From assembly GCA_004369045.1 (NCBI GenBank), contig ML213529.1, positions 272,841-336,840 on the forward strand: 64,000 nt of DNA. The letters run 5' to 3'. This stretch comes from Heliocybe sulcata. Lineage: Eukaryota > Basidiomycota > Agaricomycetes > Gloeophyllales > Gloeophyllaceae. The notes beneath the pieces are model-generated. The model worked only from the letters and a program-made list of their open reading frames with translations. It was not told the DNA's origin and ran no database searches. The first letter of the stretch is position 1. Each line of letters starts with the position of its first letter. Shown piece after piece: positions 1 to 12,867 of this stretch. Both the position numbers and the translations under genes were made by a program.

Positions 1-450
1 CGGCGACCGGCCACGGGAGGATGTGGAGTGTGAGAGCGAGTTGGAGCGATGGGGCGAGGACGAGGAGGACGTCGAGTGGGACTGCGGTGGGTGCTGCGTC
101 TGCGTCAGCGAGTACGTCTTTGCGCGCACGGGCTGCGTTGGCCTGTACTCGCGCGGCTGCGCGTACCCGTGTGTGTTGGTGCTGGCGCTCCTCCTGCCGG
201 CGGTGAGCTCCCTTCCTCTCCGTCGTTGCTCGAGGTCCCTTGCGAACAAACCAGGGGAGCCTGGGAACTCGGAGGGCGGGGAGGCGTACATGGGTGAGGC
301 CGTGCGGACGGCGGCCTCGGAGCGGGTGAGCTGGAAGGGGTTGTTGTACTGGGGTCGGGACTGGGCTTGAGAGACGACCCAGTGCTTGATGCGGTTGTGC
401 GTCGCCATCGCGCGCTGGTAGGCTTCTGGAGAGTAGTCGTATTCAGTCAT
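1..450 (-). CDS. Low-complexity protein, 5' part only (cut by window edge)
   Basis: An ATG at 450 on the minus strand opens a frame of 150 codons that runs off the window without a stop. The protein starts MTEYDYSPEAYQRAMATHN, then becomes rich in Ser, Pro, Thr, Gln and Arg, with a run of Ser near the window edge. This start (an acidic/aromatic 'YDYSPEAY' motif, then disorder) resembles N-termini of uncharacterised agaricomycete proteins, some of which end in a DUF6699 domain. The C-terminal half lies outside the window, so no domain can be assigned. Codon third positions are strongly GC-biased, as in real genes here. A TATA box lies 41 nt upstream of the ATG. Plus-strand frames over the same bases are shadows. 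Confidence 0.7.
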   Translation of the reverse strand, partial: MTEYDYSPEAYQRAMATHNRIKHWVVSQAQSRPQYNNPFQLTRSEAAVRTASPMYASPPSEFPGSPGLFARDLEQRRRGRELTAGRRSASTNTHGYAQPREYRPTQPVRAKTYSLTQTQHPPQSHSTSSSSSPHRSNSLSHSTSSRGRSP

Positions 451-490
451 GGCGGGGAAGGGGGTAGAGAGTCGGTGTGGCGCGGGGATC

Positions 491-496
491 TATATA
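491..496 (-). promoter_or_regulatory. TATA box of the left-edge gene
   Basis: TATATA on the minus strand, 41-46 nt upstream of the ATG at 450. The spacing suits a TATA element with a short 5' UTR. A second TATATA lies at 696-701. Confidence 0.5.
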
Positions 497-548
497 CTGC
501 CCAGAGTGTGGCGGTCTGCGCCGGGTCAAGAAACCGCGAGGACTCAGT

Positions 549-600
549 ACGGATCGTGTCGGACAGCCTGGGATACGGATCGTGTCGGACAGCCTGGGAC
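549..600. repeat. Two-copy 26-bp tandem repeat in promoter
   Basis: ACGGATCGTGTCGGACAGCC begins both units. They cover 549-574 and 575-600 and differ only in the last base. The repeat sits between the two TATA-like sites upstream of the left-edge gene, where it could duplicate a factor-binding site (inference). Confidence 0.85.
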
Positions 601-709
601 AAGGCGTCGTCGGCAGTGCAGGACCCGAGAGGGGGTCCGTTGTGGCTGACGGAGCAGGACGAGTGAAAGGCGGGAAACGAGGCCTGGACGTCCTCTATAT
701 ACTTAGCGC

Positions 710-3700
710 GAAGTCTAATAATCCGGCACCCTGAACCTACGGTGCCCAGTCCAGAAACAACAAGGATGGCCGGCGAGATCGACGCGGGAGCAGCAGCACC
801 GCCAGTACCGCTATAATCCTTTTGTCCTTCCGCAGAAGGCTGATGCGAGTTCTAGCAGGGGGCCTGGTATCGATAGAAGAGGGGGTTATATAAGGAATTA
901 TGGTATGCAAGCAGCTCACAGCAGATGACCAAACTTAACGCCTCGAGGCCACAAGCACTCTCTCGGTCCTCCGGTCCGCATATGGAAATGAGCCCTCCCG
1001 CGCCGGCCGAAACGGAGGTTTGCCTGCCTCCGTTTTGCCCCCGCATGCCTCATCTGTTTGTTCGATTCCCCTTCCCACCGCCTCTGTTCAGTCTCCCGGT
1101 TCTATTGTTCTGCGCAGTCCTAGTCAGGTGTTCTTTTCTGTTCGTATAGGCTTGTACGCCCGGTGTCTGATGTCGTCAAGCCACGCTCTGAATGTGCGAG
1201 TATGCATAGCGCCGAACCCTTGTCCTCGGAACAAATTTTCATTTGTCTATTCCTTGCTATTTCTATACAATCAGCTGTGGCCGTATCCCCGACAAGTCAG
1301 CATATAACTTCAGCTCCTGTGTAACTACCGCTCTGGACTTTGGCGCTCTCCACTATTTCCATCTCGCTATGTCACTCTCGCTCACTCAGACTCGGGTTGC
1401 AGTTGAAACACTCCTCGGCGCCACTTCATCTCGACCCTTCATGAAGTCACCCAGGCCCTTCACAACCCAACGCCAAACTGCAGGCGCAGTGCCTCTCTCG
1501 GGACCCTTATGACGTATGCCTGCCCACAACTCCCTTAGGCTCTTGTCGTGGCTTGCTCAGGTGACCCTTGTGTATATTCATCGCACTCAGTATTCGATCA
1601 CTCGGTCTCGGGTTATTCGCTGAATTGTCTACTGCGATCACACGATGCAGTTTTCTTTTCACTTAATGACGCTCCACGGTATCTTGAAATCTCTTCTCTG
1701 CCAGCGTCATTGGCTCTACCTCCAATCTATCACGAAAATTTCTGCGTCATCTGCTAGTGCCGTAAATCTTCTGTTCGCTGGCTCGCTGTGAAAGTTAAGA
1801 CAAATGCTGTCTTGACTCTTGACGGCGCCAACTCGCATGCCTTCGAGAACGGAACACGAAATGTCCACCCTTCTGCGCACAAGGTCTCGGGTTCTTCCAG
1901 CACTGAGCACTACATGCCAACTCGGAGTGTTTCCGCACCACTATCACACTGCTCTCTAGGCTCTAGACTGGCCTCCCACTATACCCACTCGGGCGACACT
2001 AAAACAGCAGCATCCTTGTGGCGACGCTATACCCGTCCTCGTCGATCCCGAAGAGATACCGGCCGAACTCTTCCCTCCGCCATAGGTTGCCCTCTGCGAC
2101 CAAGGTGTATCAGTAGATCGACGATCTAACACCAGCATCATTGATAATATCAGCTACGTCTGTCTATCGGCACCAATATCTTGGGCTGAACTTTGCCGTC
2201 GAAGTCGAAGTCGGGGCTACGTCTATCAGCACCAATATCTGCATCCCGCCCTACTATATTTGTCGTATGTCGCCGAGATTGCATTGCTCAGTAGTCAGGC
2301 TGCATCTATTAACGCCAAATCGGCGAGCCGCTGAGACTCGAGGCTATCTATATCGCCCCTCATCCCGAAGGCTTGTATCTGGGGTGCGCTATATCTTCCC
2401 CAGTGAACATAGTCTGCACCGGTGACTTGCGCTAGATTCATCTGCCAATGGACTTCTGCCGCGCACCTGGACTGCTCATTGTCTTCTGGCTTCATACACC
2501 CCGCCATCCCGGGCAAGTGAGCGACCTCCGTCTTCGATTGCCTTCCGCCCTTGGGCGGTCTCTTAATCTCGCGCCACCACGCTGGGCACACGCTTTGTTT
2601 GATGTGAACTGACTTGACACGTTATCTCATCCCGGGCTGACTATGAGTATACGATATCCTGTCCTGACGCTCCTTCGATCCCGGCTTGACTCGTGCATGG
2701 TGATCTTTGATCTTGATCTGCCTTCTCCTCTCATGCATACTTATTGACTCCAAAGCCGTCCACCTTCCTTGCTCTCACTGACACCCTTCCGCGTACAAAG
2801 ACCAAGTTCCCGAAGCTGGACAGCCTTCTCACTCCGGGCTCTCGAACTCACTCAACCGCGTAACCTGCTCGCGGAACCCTTCCTATTGTGACCAAACAGG
2901 GACGAAGATCGGAAGGGTTACACGGCTTGACCCTCGCCGGAAGAGGACTGCGTGCTAACCCTGAAAGGCTATCCCCACGACCACGATCCCGCCGTGCTAA
3001 GCTCTCCCTATGCTGCTACCTTATCCCGGGCCAATTGGGCTATGAAGCTCTGGAATCTCGGCTTCACACTGGATATGAACGTGCGGAAGGTGATTTTGAA
3101 TCAGTTGTCTGCCTCCAAGCACAATTCCGCGCCTTGCCTTTACACCTGTGATCAGAGTGCCGGACGAGTAGATGTGCATCAGAAGGATGATGCTTCGTGG
3201 CTGCGTGCCGTGGAGATCCTGTGCGTGCGCTTATAGAGAACAGTTTGAGCTCGAGTAATGCGTATAGGCATTGACCGTTCGGCGACGTTCTTAGGATTCT
3301 AATCTGGCCGCTGATGCCAGGTACTGGGCGTGGCTACGCTGCCTGTGGGGCGGCTGTGACAGCAGTCAATTCCAAGCCCACTCTGGCGCACCCATGTCGT
3401 CGAAGCTTCTGGGTGGCTGCTATTTCAGGATACTCAGGAAACATTGCAAGGACCGATCATGTTACAGCACTCATTCTGCGCAAAGGATCTCTGACATTCG
3501 GGGCCGCACTCTTGGGGTTGTTCATGAACTTCGGCGTCCCTGCTGCGAGTCATTCGGCTCTACGATCCTGGGTTTACATGAAACTGCGGATATCTGGGTG
3601 ACTGACGGAGCTCGTAACTTTGATCATTGACCGTACCTCGACTTGCGGGATGTTGTAATCCTACGGTCAAGTGGACCGCTCGGGCGTGGCCGTTTGGGCT

Positions 3701-6150
3701 TGGAGGACTCGCCTTTATTGGGACTTCGGGACGTGGGCCCGGGTTGCTTCCCACATCGCCACCAATACCGACGGATCATGTTGTTGCCCCGCTTTGATTA
3801 TCACTTGTGGGCGCTGGTCTAATGCCGTGTTGATCTAGTGGAGCGTCGACGGTGGTCCAGATCCAAGGAGTACCTTCAATAACTGGCTGACATGTGGTCA
3901 ACTCTAGGCGAAGATGGTTTGTTGAGGAATAGGTACGACTTCACGTTCTATGCATTTGCTAACTACCTTGCGTCGGCGAAAGCAACTCGGTCATTCCTCT
4001 AATTTTACTTGCCCCCGCTCGCTATTCGGCTTGGACGCCGAAACAGCACATGATGCATGGCCACTCAACAGACGGATCTTGCGAAGTCTGTCAACCTGTC
4101 AAGGTCAAAAGAAACTCGAATGGACCACACCGTGTCTCGTTATGCTCTCGCCGCGAGGATATCGCGCTGTGCTTCGGCATCTTGCCGCGGCCAGCTGGAA
4201 CTAAGCTTATCGCTTACCCGTATTTCTCGGTCACCGTCGACAGGACTCAAAAGTCCGCAATAGAGCACCTCCCATCTGCCCGAGCCCGGGCAACTATTTC
4301 AGTCTGTGGTTACTCCCTGGTCCACACAGAGTGCCCGCCTTTTCTCGCGTCTCTCATCCCACCGTCATATCTCTTCGTAGAGCAGGATCTACCGTCCACG
4401 CTCGGATATATATCCTTGGAAGCTGTCCACTGGCCGCAAGTCTTCTTGCCACGAGGGTACCGCACATCTCGCTTCGAACGGGTAAAGGAAGGGCATAGGC
4501 TGTCTAATAATTACCGGCGTCTATGTTATCGATGTATCGATTGGGCGCTACTGCCCATGGATGGTCAGGGACTCGCTTCGAACTGGTTACCGGTGGAAAA
4601 AGTTGGCAGGCCTTTGTATTGTTCGCAAACGCCGGTGGACTCCGTATGTGGCTGCCAATGCCCGCCTAAATTCCGCTGGTTTTCTGTTACTTGCGTGGGT
4701 CTTATGCGACAGCAAACGGCCGTTAACGAGTGGCGTCCTAGACTTCATGGTGTTCCCAAAGTTTCCTGCCATTGCCGCGTAAATCGCTTGGTATTCTGCG
4801 TCTATCTACGCTCCGCTGATTCAGGTCAGGCAGTGCCTCCATCTTCGCCACCTCTTGATACGTCTTCGCGACCGTGTGCGGCTCCCTAACTCCCCGTTCC
4901 TTCAGTGGGCGCCAAGTGGATCATCGGCGGACCTTCTGAATGTCCATAGCCTTTGTGGCGTTCCTTCTGTCTCGGAGATTGCTGCGAATCGGGTTTGAAG
5001 GAGTTGTGGTTAGATTGACCCGGATGGCCAAACATCCTGCTTTCGGCGGCCTGCCTGAACCGAAGCGTCTCTTAAATCTCACGGACGGCCTCTCCTCCTT
5101 CCTGTCCTGATGGTGATCGCGTCGTCAGCTGGGGTCAGGCTTCTATTCCTGGATCAATTGCCGTTCCATATCCTCTGGGCCTTTTGTGAACTTTCACGCA
5201 TCTCGCTCTTTTCCTCTAATCCCTGTGGTTTGCTGTCGGTTCTTGCTGTTATTTCGATTAGTCTCCAAATCTTTCTGAGTGACTATCGCCCTTCCTCACG
5301 TGTAGACGTTCCTTGGGATCTGCATCAGTCTTCATTTGTTTACAGCACTCTCACTGTGCGACGGCGATACACTGGGGTGCCTGAAGGTATGCGTGGACTC
5401 CCTCGGGCTTTGCCGCCCGTGGTATCGAAGTCAAGAAGACAGAAGCCCGATCATTCCACTGCACCTTCTCTTGAGCCACCACGCTCTGCATCTCTTGAGT
5501 AAGCTCTCAGACTTACGCATTCCTTCAGGTAGGTTACTGCAGTTCGGCTGCTGCGGGTCTTTCCGGCGTGCCACCGGTCGACGTGCGTCCGAGTTCAGCC
5601 ATTGTCTTCCGATACGTAGCTGCGTTTCACATAAAATCTGGGGGCAGGCGACTGGATTACGAGACAGTCGGACTCCCTCCTACTCTTCCAGTGACGAACC
5701 CATAAAGTGCATGCGAGTCTGCAGCCTTTGGTTCTACCTCTATCTCGCGCTCGTTGCATGCGCTCTGCTGAGGTGCTCTGTTTCGTCCTGAAGCTGCGCT
5801 CTCCATTTGTCCATCTATCGTTGGAAGGGGCATAGAGACTGCTATTTCTGATGATGAGCAATGGCATCCCTGCCGTACCAGCCATCAGCTTACGTTCAGG
5901 TCCGGTCGAGCTCGATACTATGGAATGTGGCGTCCGTGGCCCGAACGCCAAGCGCTCAGGTCACATATCGTGACCTCCCGTGACTGACGTGGATAATCAC
6001 ACGGTCTCTTTCAGAATGTTTTACACGTCTTCACGGATCCGAGGTTATCCCGTCCTTGGCGTGGTCGATTTCTTGAAACGCCTGCTGAATGTGTCTTGCT
6101 GCGAACTACACTTCCTCTCTGAATCAACAACACTACAAAGTTCAGCTCTA
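710..6150. other. About 5.4 kb without a supportable gene
   Basis: All frames are short and show no recognisable domain or splice-compatible continuation. The longest (4050-4889, +, 279 codons) begins with a CEVCQ...KVKR motif that faintly recalls the zinc-binding region of retroelement integrases, but nothing downstream follows such a protein. Base composition is mixed and short motifs such as ACTCGG and CTCGGG recur, as in an old, decayed mobile element. No flanking long terminal repeats were found by eye. Confidence 0.4.
2152..2240. repeat. Short diverged direct repeat
   Basis: A sequence of about 25 bp, GCTACGTCT...CACCAATATCT, occurs at 2152-2180 and again at 2216-2240, separated by a GTCGAAGTCGAAGTCGG stretch. 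It is local and lies inside the gene-free region; no function is evident. Confidence 0.6.
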
Positions 6151-6919
6151 ATGGCCGCGACGGTGAAGAATGAAGAGCAGCTGGCAGCTGCGAAGACCCT
6201 CAACAACGTTCCTCGGGGTGAGCAGTACGAGAGGATGATCTCGGGCATGCTGTACGCCAGTTCATGTTGGGATGCCAGCGCGTCTCCACCCAATACTACT
6301 TTTGAGACACTCGCTGAAGACTGTTTACAGTTATAACGCTCAAGACCCGGAGCTTGCATCTGCCCGCTTCAAAGCCCGCGCCTGGATGCACCGCTACAAT
6401 AGCTACTTCCCGCCGGAGCTCTCTGCCGACTTCGACATGCTCAAGAAGCAGCGCGCATCGATGCTCCGCGAGATACTAGGCAGCATGCAAGGCGACGAGA
6501 ACAACCTCGACGAAGTCCCCTTCATCGAGCCCCCCTTCTCCGTCGACTACGGCTGCAATATCCGCCTCGGCGCGCGTTTCTACTCAAATTTCAATCTCAC
6601 CATCCTTGACTGTGGACTCGTGACCATCGGTGATAGGGTCATGTTCGGGCCTAACGTGTCCATCTTCGCGGCGACGCACGAGACGGAGGTACAGAGCCGC
6701 AGGGATGACATCGAGTATGCGAAGCCCGTTGTGATTGGGAACGACTGTTGGATCGGCGGACACGTCGTCATTCTACCTGGCGTCACGATTGGGGACGGAT
6801 GCACGATCGCTGCGGGATCAGTCGTTTCCAGGAGCATACCGGCGTGGAGTGTGGCCATGGGATCGCCGGCAAAGGTCGTGAAGAAGGTGACCCCCCTTGA
6901 GGGCGACAGCAAACAGTAG
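6151..6919 (+). CDS. Maltose/galactoside-type O-acetyltransferase (hexapeptide family)
   Basis: Two exons, 6151-6251 and 6331-6919, with a 79-nt GT-AG intron, give 229 aa. Exon 1 and the start of exon 2 form the N-terminal maltose acetyltransferase cap (EQYERMISGMLY joined to NAQDPELASARFKAR). This is followed by the left-handed beta-helix of hexapeptide repeats: GCNIRLGARFYSNFN, VTIGDRVMFGPNVSI, VVIGNDCWIGGHVVILPGV, TIGDGCTIAAGSVV. The conserved active-site histidine is in FAATHETE. Bacterial NodL, LacA and Maa and yeast homologues transfer acetyl from acetyl-CoA to a sugar hydroxyl, so a cytosolic sugar or thiogalactoside acetyltransferase is likely; the true substrate cannot be read from sequence. 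The start is the first in-frame ATG of exon 1. No target signal is seen. Confidence 0.9.
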
Positions 6920-7289
6920 AACAGACTTTGTTTCACCTAGGAGATTGGTATTTTAGGTCTCTGACTGAACTCGTTGTCAACTTGCTGGACGCGTTGCCCG
7001 ATAAGTTTCCGTCGCTGTTCATGACGATGCGCAAGATCATAGTAAACATTCCCCGCTGTGATTGTACCACCTCTTCATTATCACAGCCCAGACGTTTGGC
7101 ATAAGTGTGTCGTCCTTATTACGCCAATGTCTTTTCAAGATGACGCAGCCTTTGGACCCGGGGGCAAGCAGTTAACCACAACAGAGTCGTATCACAAGTC
7201 ATCACCACCATACAATGATCATAAGAGTAAAAACATGACAGAACAGCTACCCCCAATCTACACTCTCCCAAGGCGCACCTGACAACCTT

Positions 7290-10200
7290 CTAATTGGCTG
7301 GAGCTTTGCACCTATCCGCGGATAACCCTGGAGGTGAACGATAAGCGCAAGCGGACATCCATCTTCAGTTTACGTTACGTTCACCAAGCGTATCACGTAC
7401 CTTGATCAAGCGACGGGTTACCCCACTGCGAAATGCCAAGAAGAAGGAGGAACGATCGATTAGCGACTGTAGTCACTCGGAAGAGCCGCGAGCGGGACGT
7501 ACCCAGGTCGGGAAATCGTGCGATGAGCCAGCGGCTCCGAAGACCGCGAAGGACTGCGGGAGATGCGTTAACATGGGTATTCTGACGCAGTGCGCGGCGC
7601 GGACTTACCAGGATGAAGATCATGACTGGCAGTTAATGACGGCGTGAATAATGATGTGAGGAGCTTAATTCGTGTAAGACATACCTTGCGTGCCGCCGTC
7701 CTTGTTGCGAAGCGAAATGAAGTTAGCGTCATACGAAGACAACGAGGTAAGAACGCACCAATGCGCCGGAGAGGATATAGCTTTGAAGAACCGATCTATC
7801 AGCGCCGTACGATAGCCGCACAATGTGTAACACTCACTTGTACTGGGACATAAGAAATGATCAGCAGCGTGACATTGCACTAGGATATAAAAACTCACTT
7901 TGCTGAACCATCTGGGATAGCGCCCTCTGATGTAGCTACAAACCGCGGGGGTCAGGTCTGTCATTAATATTCACCAAGCCCATCCAAAGACGTACTATTG
8001 CGTAAAGATCCCGATGAGGACAGAGAACATAATAGACGTGTTGACCCCAACAGTCAGCCACGCCGAGTACTGCGCCGCGTTAATCTCGGTTAGCGCGAGA
8101 TGAAGAACGCTCGACGGGTACGTACTTGGGTGACAATCGGCACGATGATATAATTGAAGCCGGCCTTGGGGAACTTTCTGTGGAGGAACCAGAAGGGGAG
8201 AGGACCGACCAGTCCGATGGCGAGGGCGACGGGGACCATGAAGTAAGTACCGCCGCTGCCGAACATTTGGGGGCCTGGGTGAACTCTTAGTCTCATCATG
8301 GCGCTGCGGGGTATGGAGATTGGACTGACCGAGCGCTCCCCAGCTTATCGCACTGGATGATTAAGGAAGAGATTAGAGATATTTCCGCCATCAGAATGGG
8401 ACACGCACTTGCTGTTATACGACTGCGGGTTCTGACCACTCCACAGACGCGTCCCGGAGATAGTGAGCAGCGCAGGTCGGTTATCTAGCAGCGCTCAGTC
8501 TGATGTCCCTGCGAGGTCGCAAGAGTGGCTTACTATCGATAATGTCTGGATCGTGTTGCTCTTCAGTGATGCTTCAAGGAAAGATAATAGCAGTGTTCTT
8601 ACTGAGCAACATGACGTAGTTCAAAATTGCACCGACGAGAGAGCCGCCGACCTGCGCGCAGAACGTAACTACGAGGACCGTCAGCTCAAACCAAGCCATC
8701 AGCCAGCGTTCATCGTGACTCACCCCTACCGCCACGAACACGCAGGAGACGTTATTCCACTTGAAAAGGAGATGGACAAAACTGCTGACCTATGTGGGAG
8801 CTTCGTATATTGTCCCAGCTTAAAGTCCGACATAAGGGACAACGCCTAGGGTACAGCTCAGATTTCGTGAACATCGAACTCAAGCGAATGGGCGTACCTG
8901 GTTCATGGTATGTTGGCCGTACACCGTGCCATACCTGTGAACCGAGTGTCAGGAGAAGTGCTGATGCAAAAGCGCTAGTCCTTACATATTCGCGACTGGT
9001 TTTCCGGGCAGCATGAAACCCACAATCATCTGCGCCCGTCATCAGAGCATGCATCAATATGCCTCCTAAGCGGACATACCTGGAAGAAGCCCGAACCGAA
9101 CCAAGAGAGGGAGAAGCCAGTGACAGAGGATAAATACCTGCATGCATGCGTGTGTCAGGTATATATCCCAATGACGGGATAGAGCAAGCAATTTACCCGT
9201 AAATGACAGTGAGGATGAAAGACATGATCAAAAGCACGATCAAGGCCCACCACGGCAGACCGCTATTTCCCTTATAATTCGTAGCCTACACAACCACCCC
9301 ATCAGCGCACGAAACTACACGAGCCATGTGATAGTTACCTGCGCAGTAGCAAACGCCGCAACGAAAATCGCGATGAACCACCAATGCGGCACCGGTTTGT
9401 ATTTCTTCATGACGTTGTGATGCGGGTCGTCGACTTCGTATCCGCGGCGGAAGCCTGAGAACTTGAATGCACCGGCAATTTCTTTCCAGTGCCAGAGAAA
9501 GACCTGGGGTAGCGTGTTAGGAGGTATGGAGCAAAGTTAGGCTGAGCAGGCGTACGTGGGTGAGCTGTGAGTGCAAGAAGGTCAGTGTCGGGTACGGTGG
9601 TAGTTCTGGTCGAGACAGGTACTTACGCAGGAACTCAGAGCCAGGTTCGAGACGAGCAGGAACCATGCCTGCGCAGCCGATTTGAGCATGCTGTTGCTGG
9701 TGTAGTAGCGAAATACTCACGTTCGACGCTGTAAAGTACGCAGGGCCTTGTTCCGCGTACTTCTCTGGATCGCTGGGGAGAAGAGAGTTTAGTGACGAAC
9801 CATGGCGGCATCAGAAGCCAGAACATACAACACGTTATTCGTCAAGATTAAAGTCTGATTGTATACTGTCCCGTCTTCGTTGAACAGTCCTTGGCCCATG
9901 AACGGGAAGTTCTAGTAGATACCATCAGAGAGCGTGCTGCTTCCGCCACAGAGGGTACGCACTTTGGCTTTCCATACGTTGCCTGGAGGAGCCGCGGTCT
10001 TAGCTCTATTGGGATAACGTATCACTGAGAAGCGAGCTTACCGTAGTACAAAGCCATCATGAAGACATCTGAAAAGCGATTTGAGTGGCTGCTCTGCGTG
10101 GAACGCCTCAACCACTCACAAGTCAATAACAACCCGACGTCCTGGTTGAGTTGCGTTTGCAAGGGCTGCCACAAGCACTATGGGGTGGGAGAGGGTTGGA

Positions 10201-11705
10201 GACGCCCGCAGAAGGAAAGCTGGGAGAACGTACGTCACTACCGATATAGTTCCAATCAAAGCATGCCGCGAAGAGACCGGTTCCTAGTACGCGTTCACAA
10301 CGGCATGGACTGACTAGAGGAAGGCTGCGCACCTTCGTTGTTTGAGGCACCACCGAAGAGGTTGCGTACCACGTCGCCTCGGCCGTTGGCGATGAGACAG
10401 ATGATGGAGAACCCACTACAGGTTATATTCAGTAAACCAGCGTAATAGGGTATTCATATGGGCGCGTACGAGAGTACCGGGAACATAAATTGCGGCACGA
10501 TCTCCCATATAGCAATTCCTCTGATCGATCGGTCTTAGCGCGGTGAGTAAATAGGAGGATGTACTGTCGCTTACACGAAGACCATCCAGAACATCTGGAC
10601 ACGCTTACTCACGATCGCGCGATCAAAGTGCAAGGCTTGCAAAACCTAGCGGGCAGTAGTATTAGCCGCGAGACAACAGATGCGATAAGGAAGGTACTGA
10701 CGTTGGCGGATGTAATACTCGTGGGCCACCATGTCTGTAGCGGAGATAAATCGCAGCTCTGGAAGTTCTGGCAAGGAATGACTGACCGCTGTTGGGAACA
10801 CAAGGAAGTCGCGCAGAATGCTAGGTGGGTTTTAGATCCATGTGATTAGGGATGCGAATAGAGGAACGTACCCTGCAAAGCCGTACCCGAGGAGCTGGGT
10901 CGCGAATAACATGAAGATCGCCAGGGCAGGGTTCAACTTATTATTGTAGTAAAGGTCATCCACCGCGATGATCTCGGATGCTGTAGCCGATACCGAGGCT
11001 GTAGAGCTCCTGTGCGAGAATGAGTACTGCCGGGTGCGTAAATCAGTGAGACTCACATGATGATAATCGCGGTATGCTGGTACATTAATTTCAGCATACG
11101 TCGCAAATGTTAATAAAACCAGTATCAGAAGCTGACCTCCTTGACTAAAGGAGGGGACAAAGGGGAGTCAGTCAACAACCCACGCTATAGTTCTGATCAC
11201 CATCGCGCAACTTACTGTTGAATGGACCAGGATTCAGATAGCGGAAGACGCCCTTCGTGGGAATTATCCATGCCATACCTTTGCCGAGGAAGTATGAGAT
11301 GAGCAGCAGGAAAAGCTTCGCTACTGTTACTGTCTGGGGCTTGAAGCTACACAATTTCAGCGGCTCTTTCGGGCAAGGAAGGATAAAAGACATACTAGTA
11401 TATCTGCGCCAATACACTGCCGAATGCGCTCAATCCCACACCCAGAAACAGGAAGCGGAATGTCAGGGCAGGCTGCGTCTCGTCATCTTGCGTAGAAAGA
11501 ACCTGTACGGAACCGTCAGAGCATTACGGTTTCGCTGGACAAATCTACCTACCTTGATTGCAACGTCTCGAGCGTAGTCCTCGACGAGGTACTCCTCCTT
11601 TTCGAAGTCGGAGACCTTCTCGGCGTCAACGGGCTCCTTGGTATCGAGGGAAGTCTCATCGACGGCGACGGACGAGGTCTTCTCCAATGCTCTGATCTCC
11701 TCCAT
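7290..11705 (-). CDS. Oligopeptide transporter, OPT family (about 35 exons)
   Basis: Minus-strand gene from the ATG at 11705 to the TAG at 7290-7292, broken into about 35 small exons by GT-AG introns of about 45-80 nt. Joined exons follow the OPT family from end to end: acidic N-tail and LVEDYARDVAIK; LTFRFLFLGVGLSAFGSVL; FKPQTVTVAKLFLLLISYFL; NPGPFNIKEHTAIIIMSSTA; GFSIICLIANGRGDVV; NLFGGASNNEGTGL; GNVWKAKNFPFMGQGLFNED; WGALGPQMFGSGG; VGPLPFWFLHRKFPKAG; GRYPRWFSK; GGTQVMIFIL; and the C-terminal LSADRCKAPAN. OPT proteins are proton-coupled plasma-membrane carriers of tetra/pentapeptides or glutathione with 12-16 membrane segments. Exon 4 is only 8 nt. One junction (about 8700-8830) was not resolved to the family consensus; a 30-nt exon there would keep frame. 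The many stop codons in each single frame come from introns, not decay. Confidence 0.9.
11139..11146 (-). other. 8-nt micro-exon of the OPT gene
   Basis: TCAAGGAG, flanked by TTTAG on its 5' side and GTCAGC on its 3' side, supplies the Ile-Lys-Glu of the conserved NPGPFNIKEH motif. Without it the flanking exons do not join in frame with the family consensus. Confidence 0.8.
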
Positions 11706-12867
11706 GTCTGCCTAGTTGATGGACGGACGGAAGAAGTTCAAGTCCCTCAAAGGCCGGTCAGCCTCGGTTCCGTAGATAACCAAGAGGCGGGCTGGCCGTT
11801 CAACGGATGGAGGCGGGCCGTCGAGATAACATACGTCCTTTCCAATGCAGACCGGGAGTCTATGGAGTCTATCGCCGCATGGAGGAGCCCTTGGCTATGG
11901 ACTATCAGCCACATGCACATGCAAAGATAATCAGACGTGGGCTTAAAGCTTAGCCGGCTGGCCTTTCATCATAGTGCAAGAAGCGCGATTGGCCACGTGA
12001 TGTGGAAAGCCATGAAAGAATGCAAAAGCACCATGATAAGCCCATGCCACAACACTCAGGCTAAAGACTGACCTCATAATAATTAGAACTCCTTGTGATA
12101 TTCCTTGTTTGCGTCTGCAAGATTGACCATCGCATAAGAGGGTCACACCCCTTGCGCACTGGAGCGATACGACCATCGTATCCGATGAAAAGGTTCGGGA
12201 ATGAATCGCGTCGCGTCGCAAAGTTTGATGCGCAGCTATGCAAACTCTTGATGCGCAGCTAGCAAGATTTCATCAATTTCATGTTTGCCCGTATTTGACT
12301 GTGGCTGACCTTTTTCTATGATAAGTGAATCGCATAGCAGTCTCCGCATGCAATTACAGGCACCGTCGCCGCATTCCCATACTGTACGAGGACGACATAC
12401 TACTCCTCTTGGCAGGGCAGATCGTGAACGAAGCTGGTCGAGGCTAGCACTCCTTCATGATCATAACCCAGCCCTGAGGTCTGCCTCCCTTGCGGTTGAA
12501 TGGTGGCAAGATGAATTCGGAGAGTCGGTTGCAAGACCGTGATCCTACGATAGTTCCTGGAGACTGTACTACCGGCACAATGGGAATAACCCAGGAAACT
12601 CGCCTTCAGTCATGGAGCTCTAGAGTCTGGAGACTTGGACGATCAATATCAATATCAGTGGCTGCGGCGCCGCGGACGCGTCGGATCATGCCACTCAGCA
12701 ACGTCAAGCTCACTGGACGTTCTTCTCCCTACCATTGTCTATGCCTCCCTTCGACTTCCCTCACGCAGGCATTTCTGCGCAGTAAGGTCTCCGCTTCTCC
12801 AGGTTCTGGGTCAATATTACTGGTTACCCGTTGATCATAAGTCTAACCTGGTCCATACTACCGCATC
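11706..12867. other. Intergenic region upstream of the OPT gene
   Basis: No frame with domain or splice support. It should contain the OPT promoter, since that gene reads leftward from 11705. No TATA box is obvious near 11705. ORFs on the minus strand at 11943-12243 show no homology that I recognise. Confidence 0.5.

Noticed and set aside
4050-4889. A 279-codon frame in the left gene desert.
   Set aside because: No domain beyond a weak CxxCQ motif, no splice partners, and unremarkable codon use.
7393-11577. The OPT locus looks like a pseudogene full of stops.
   Set aside because: Every stop falls in a GT-AG intron; joined exons follow the family from N- to C-terminus.
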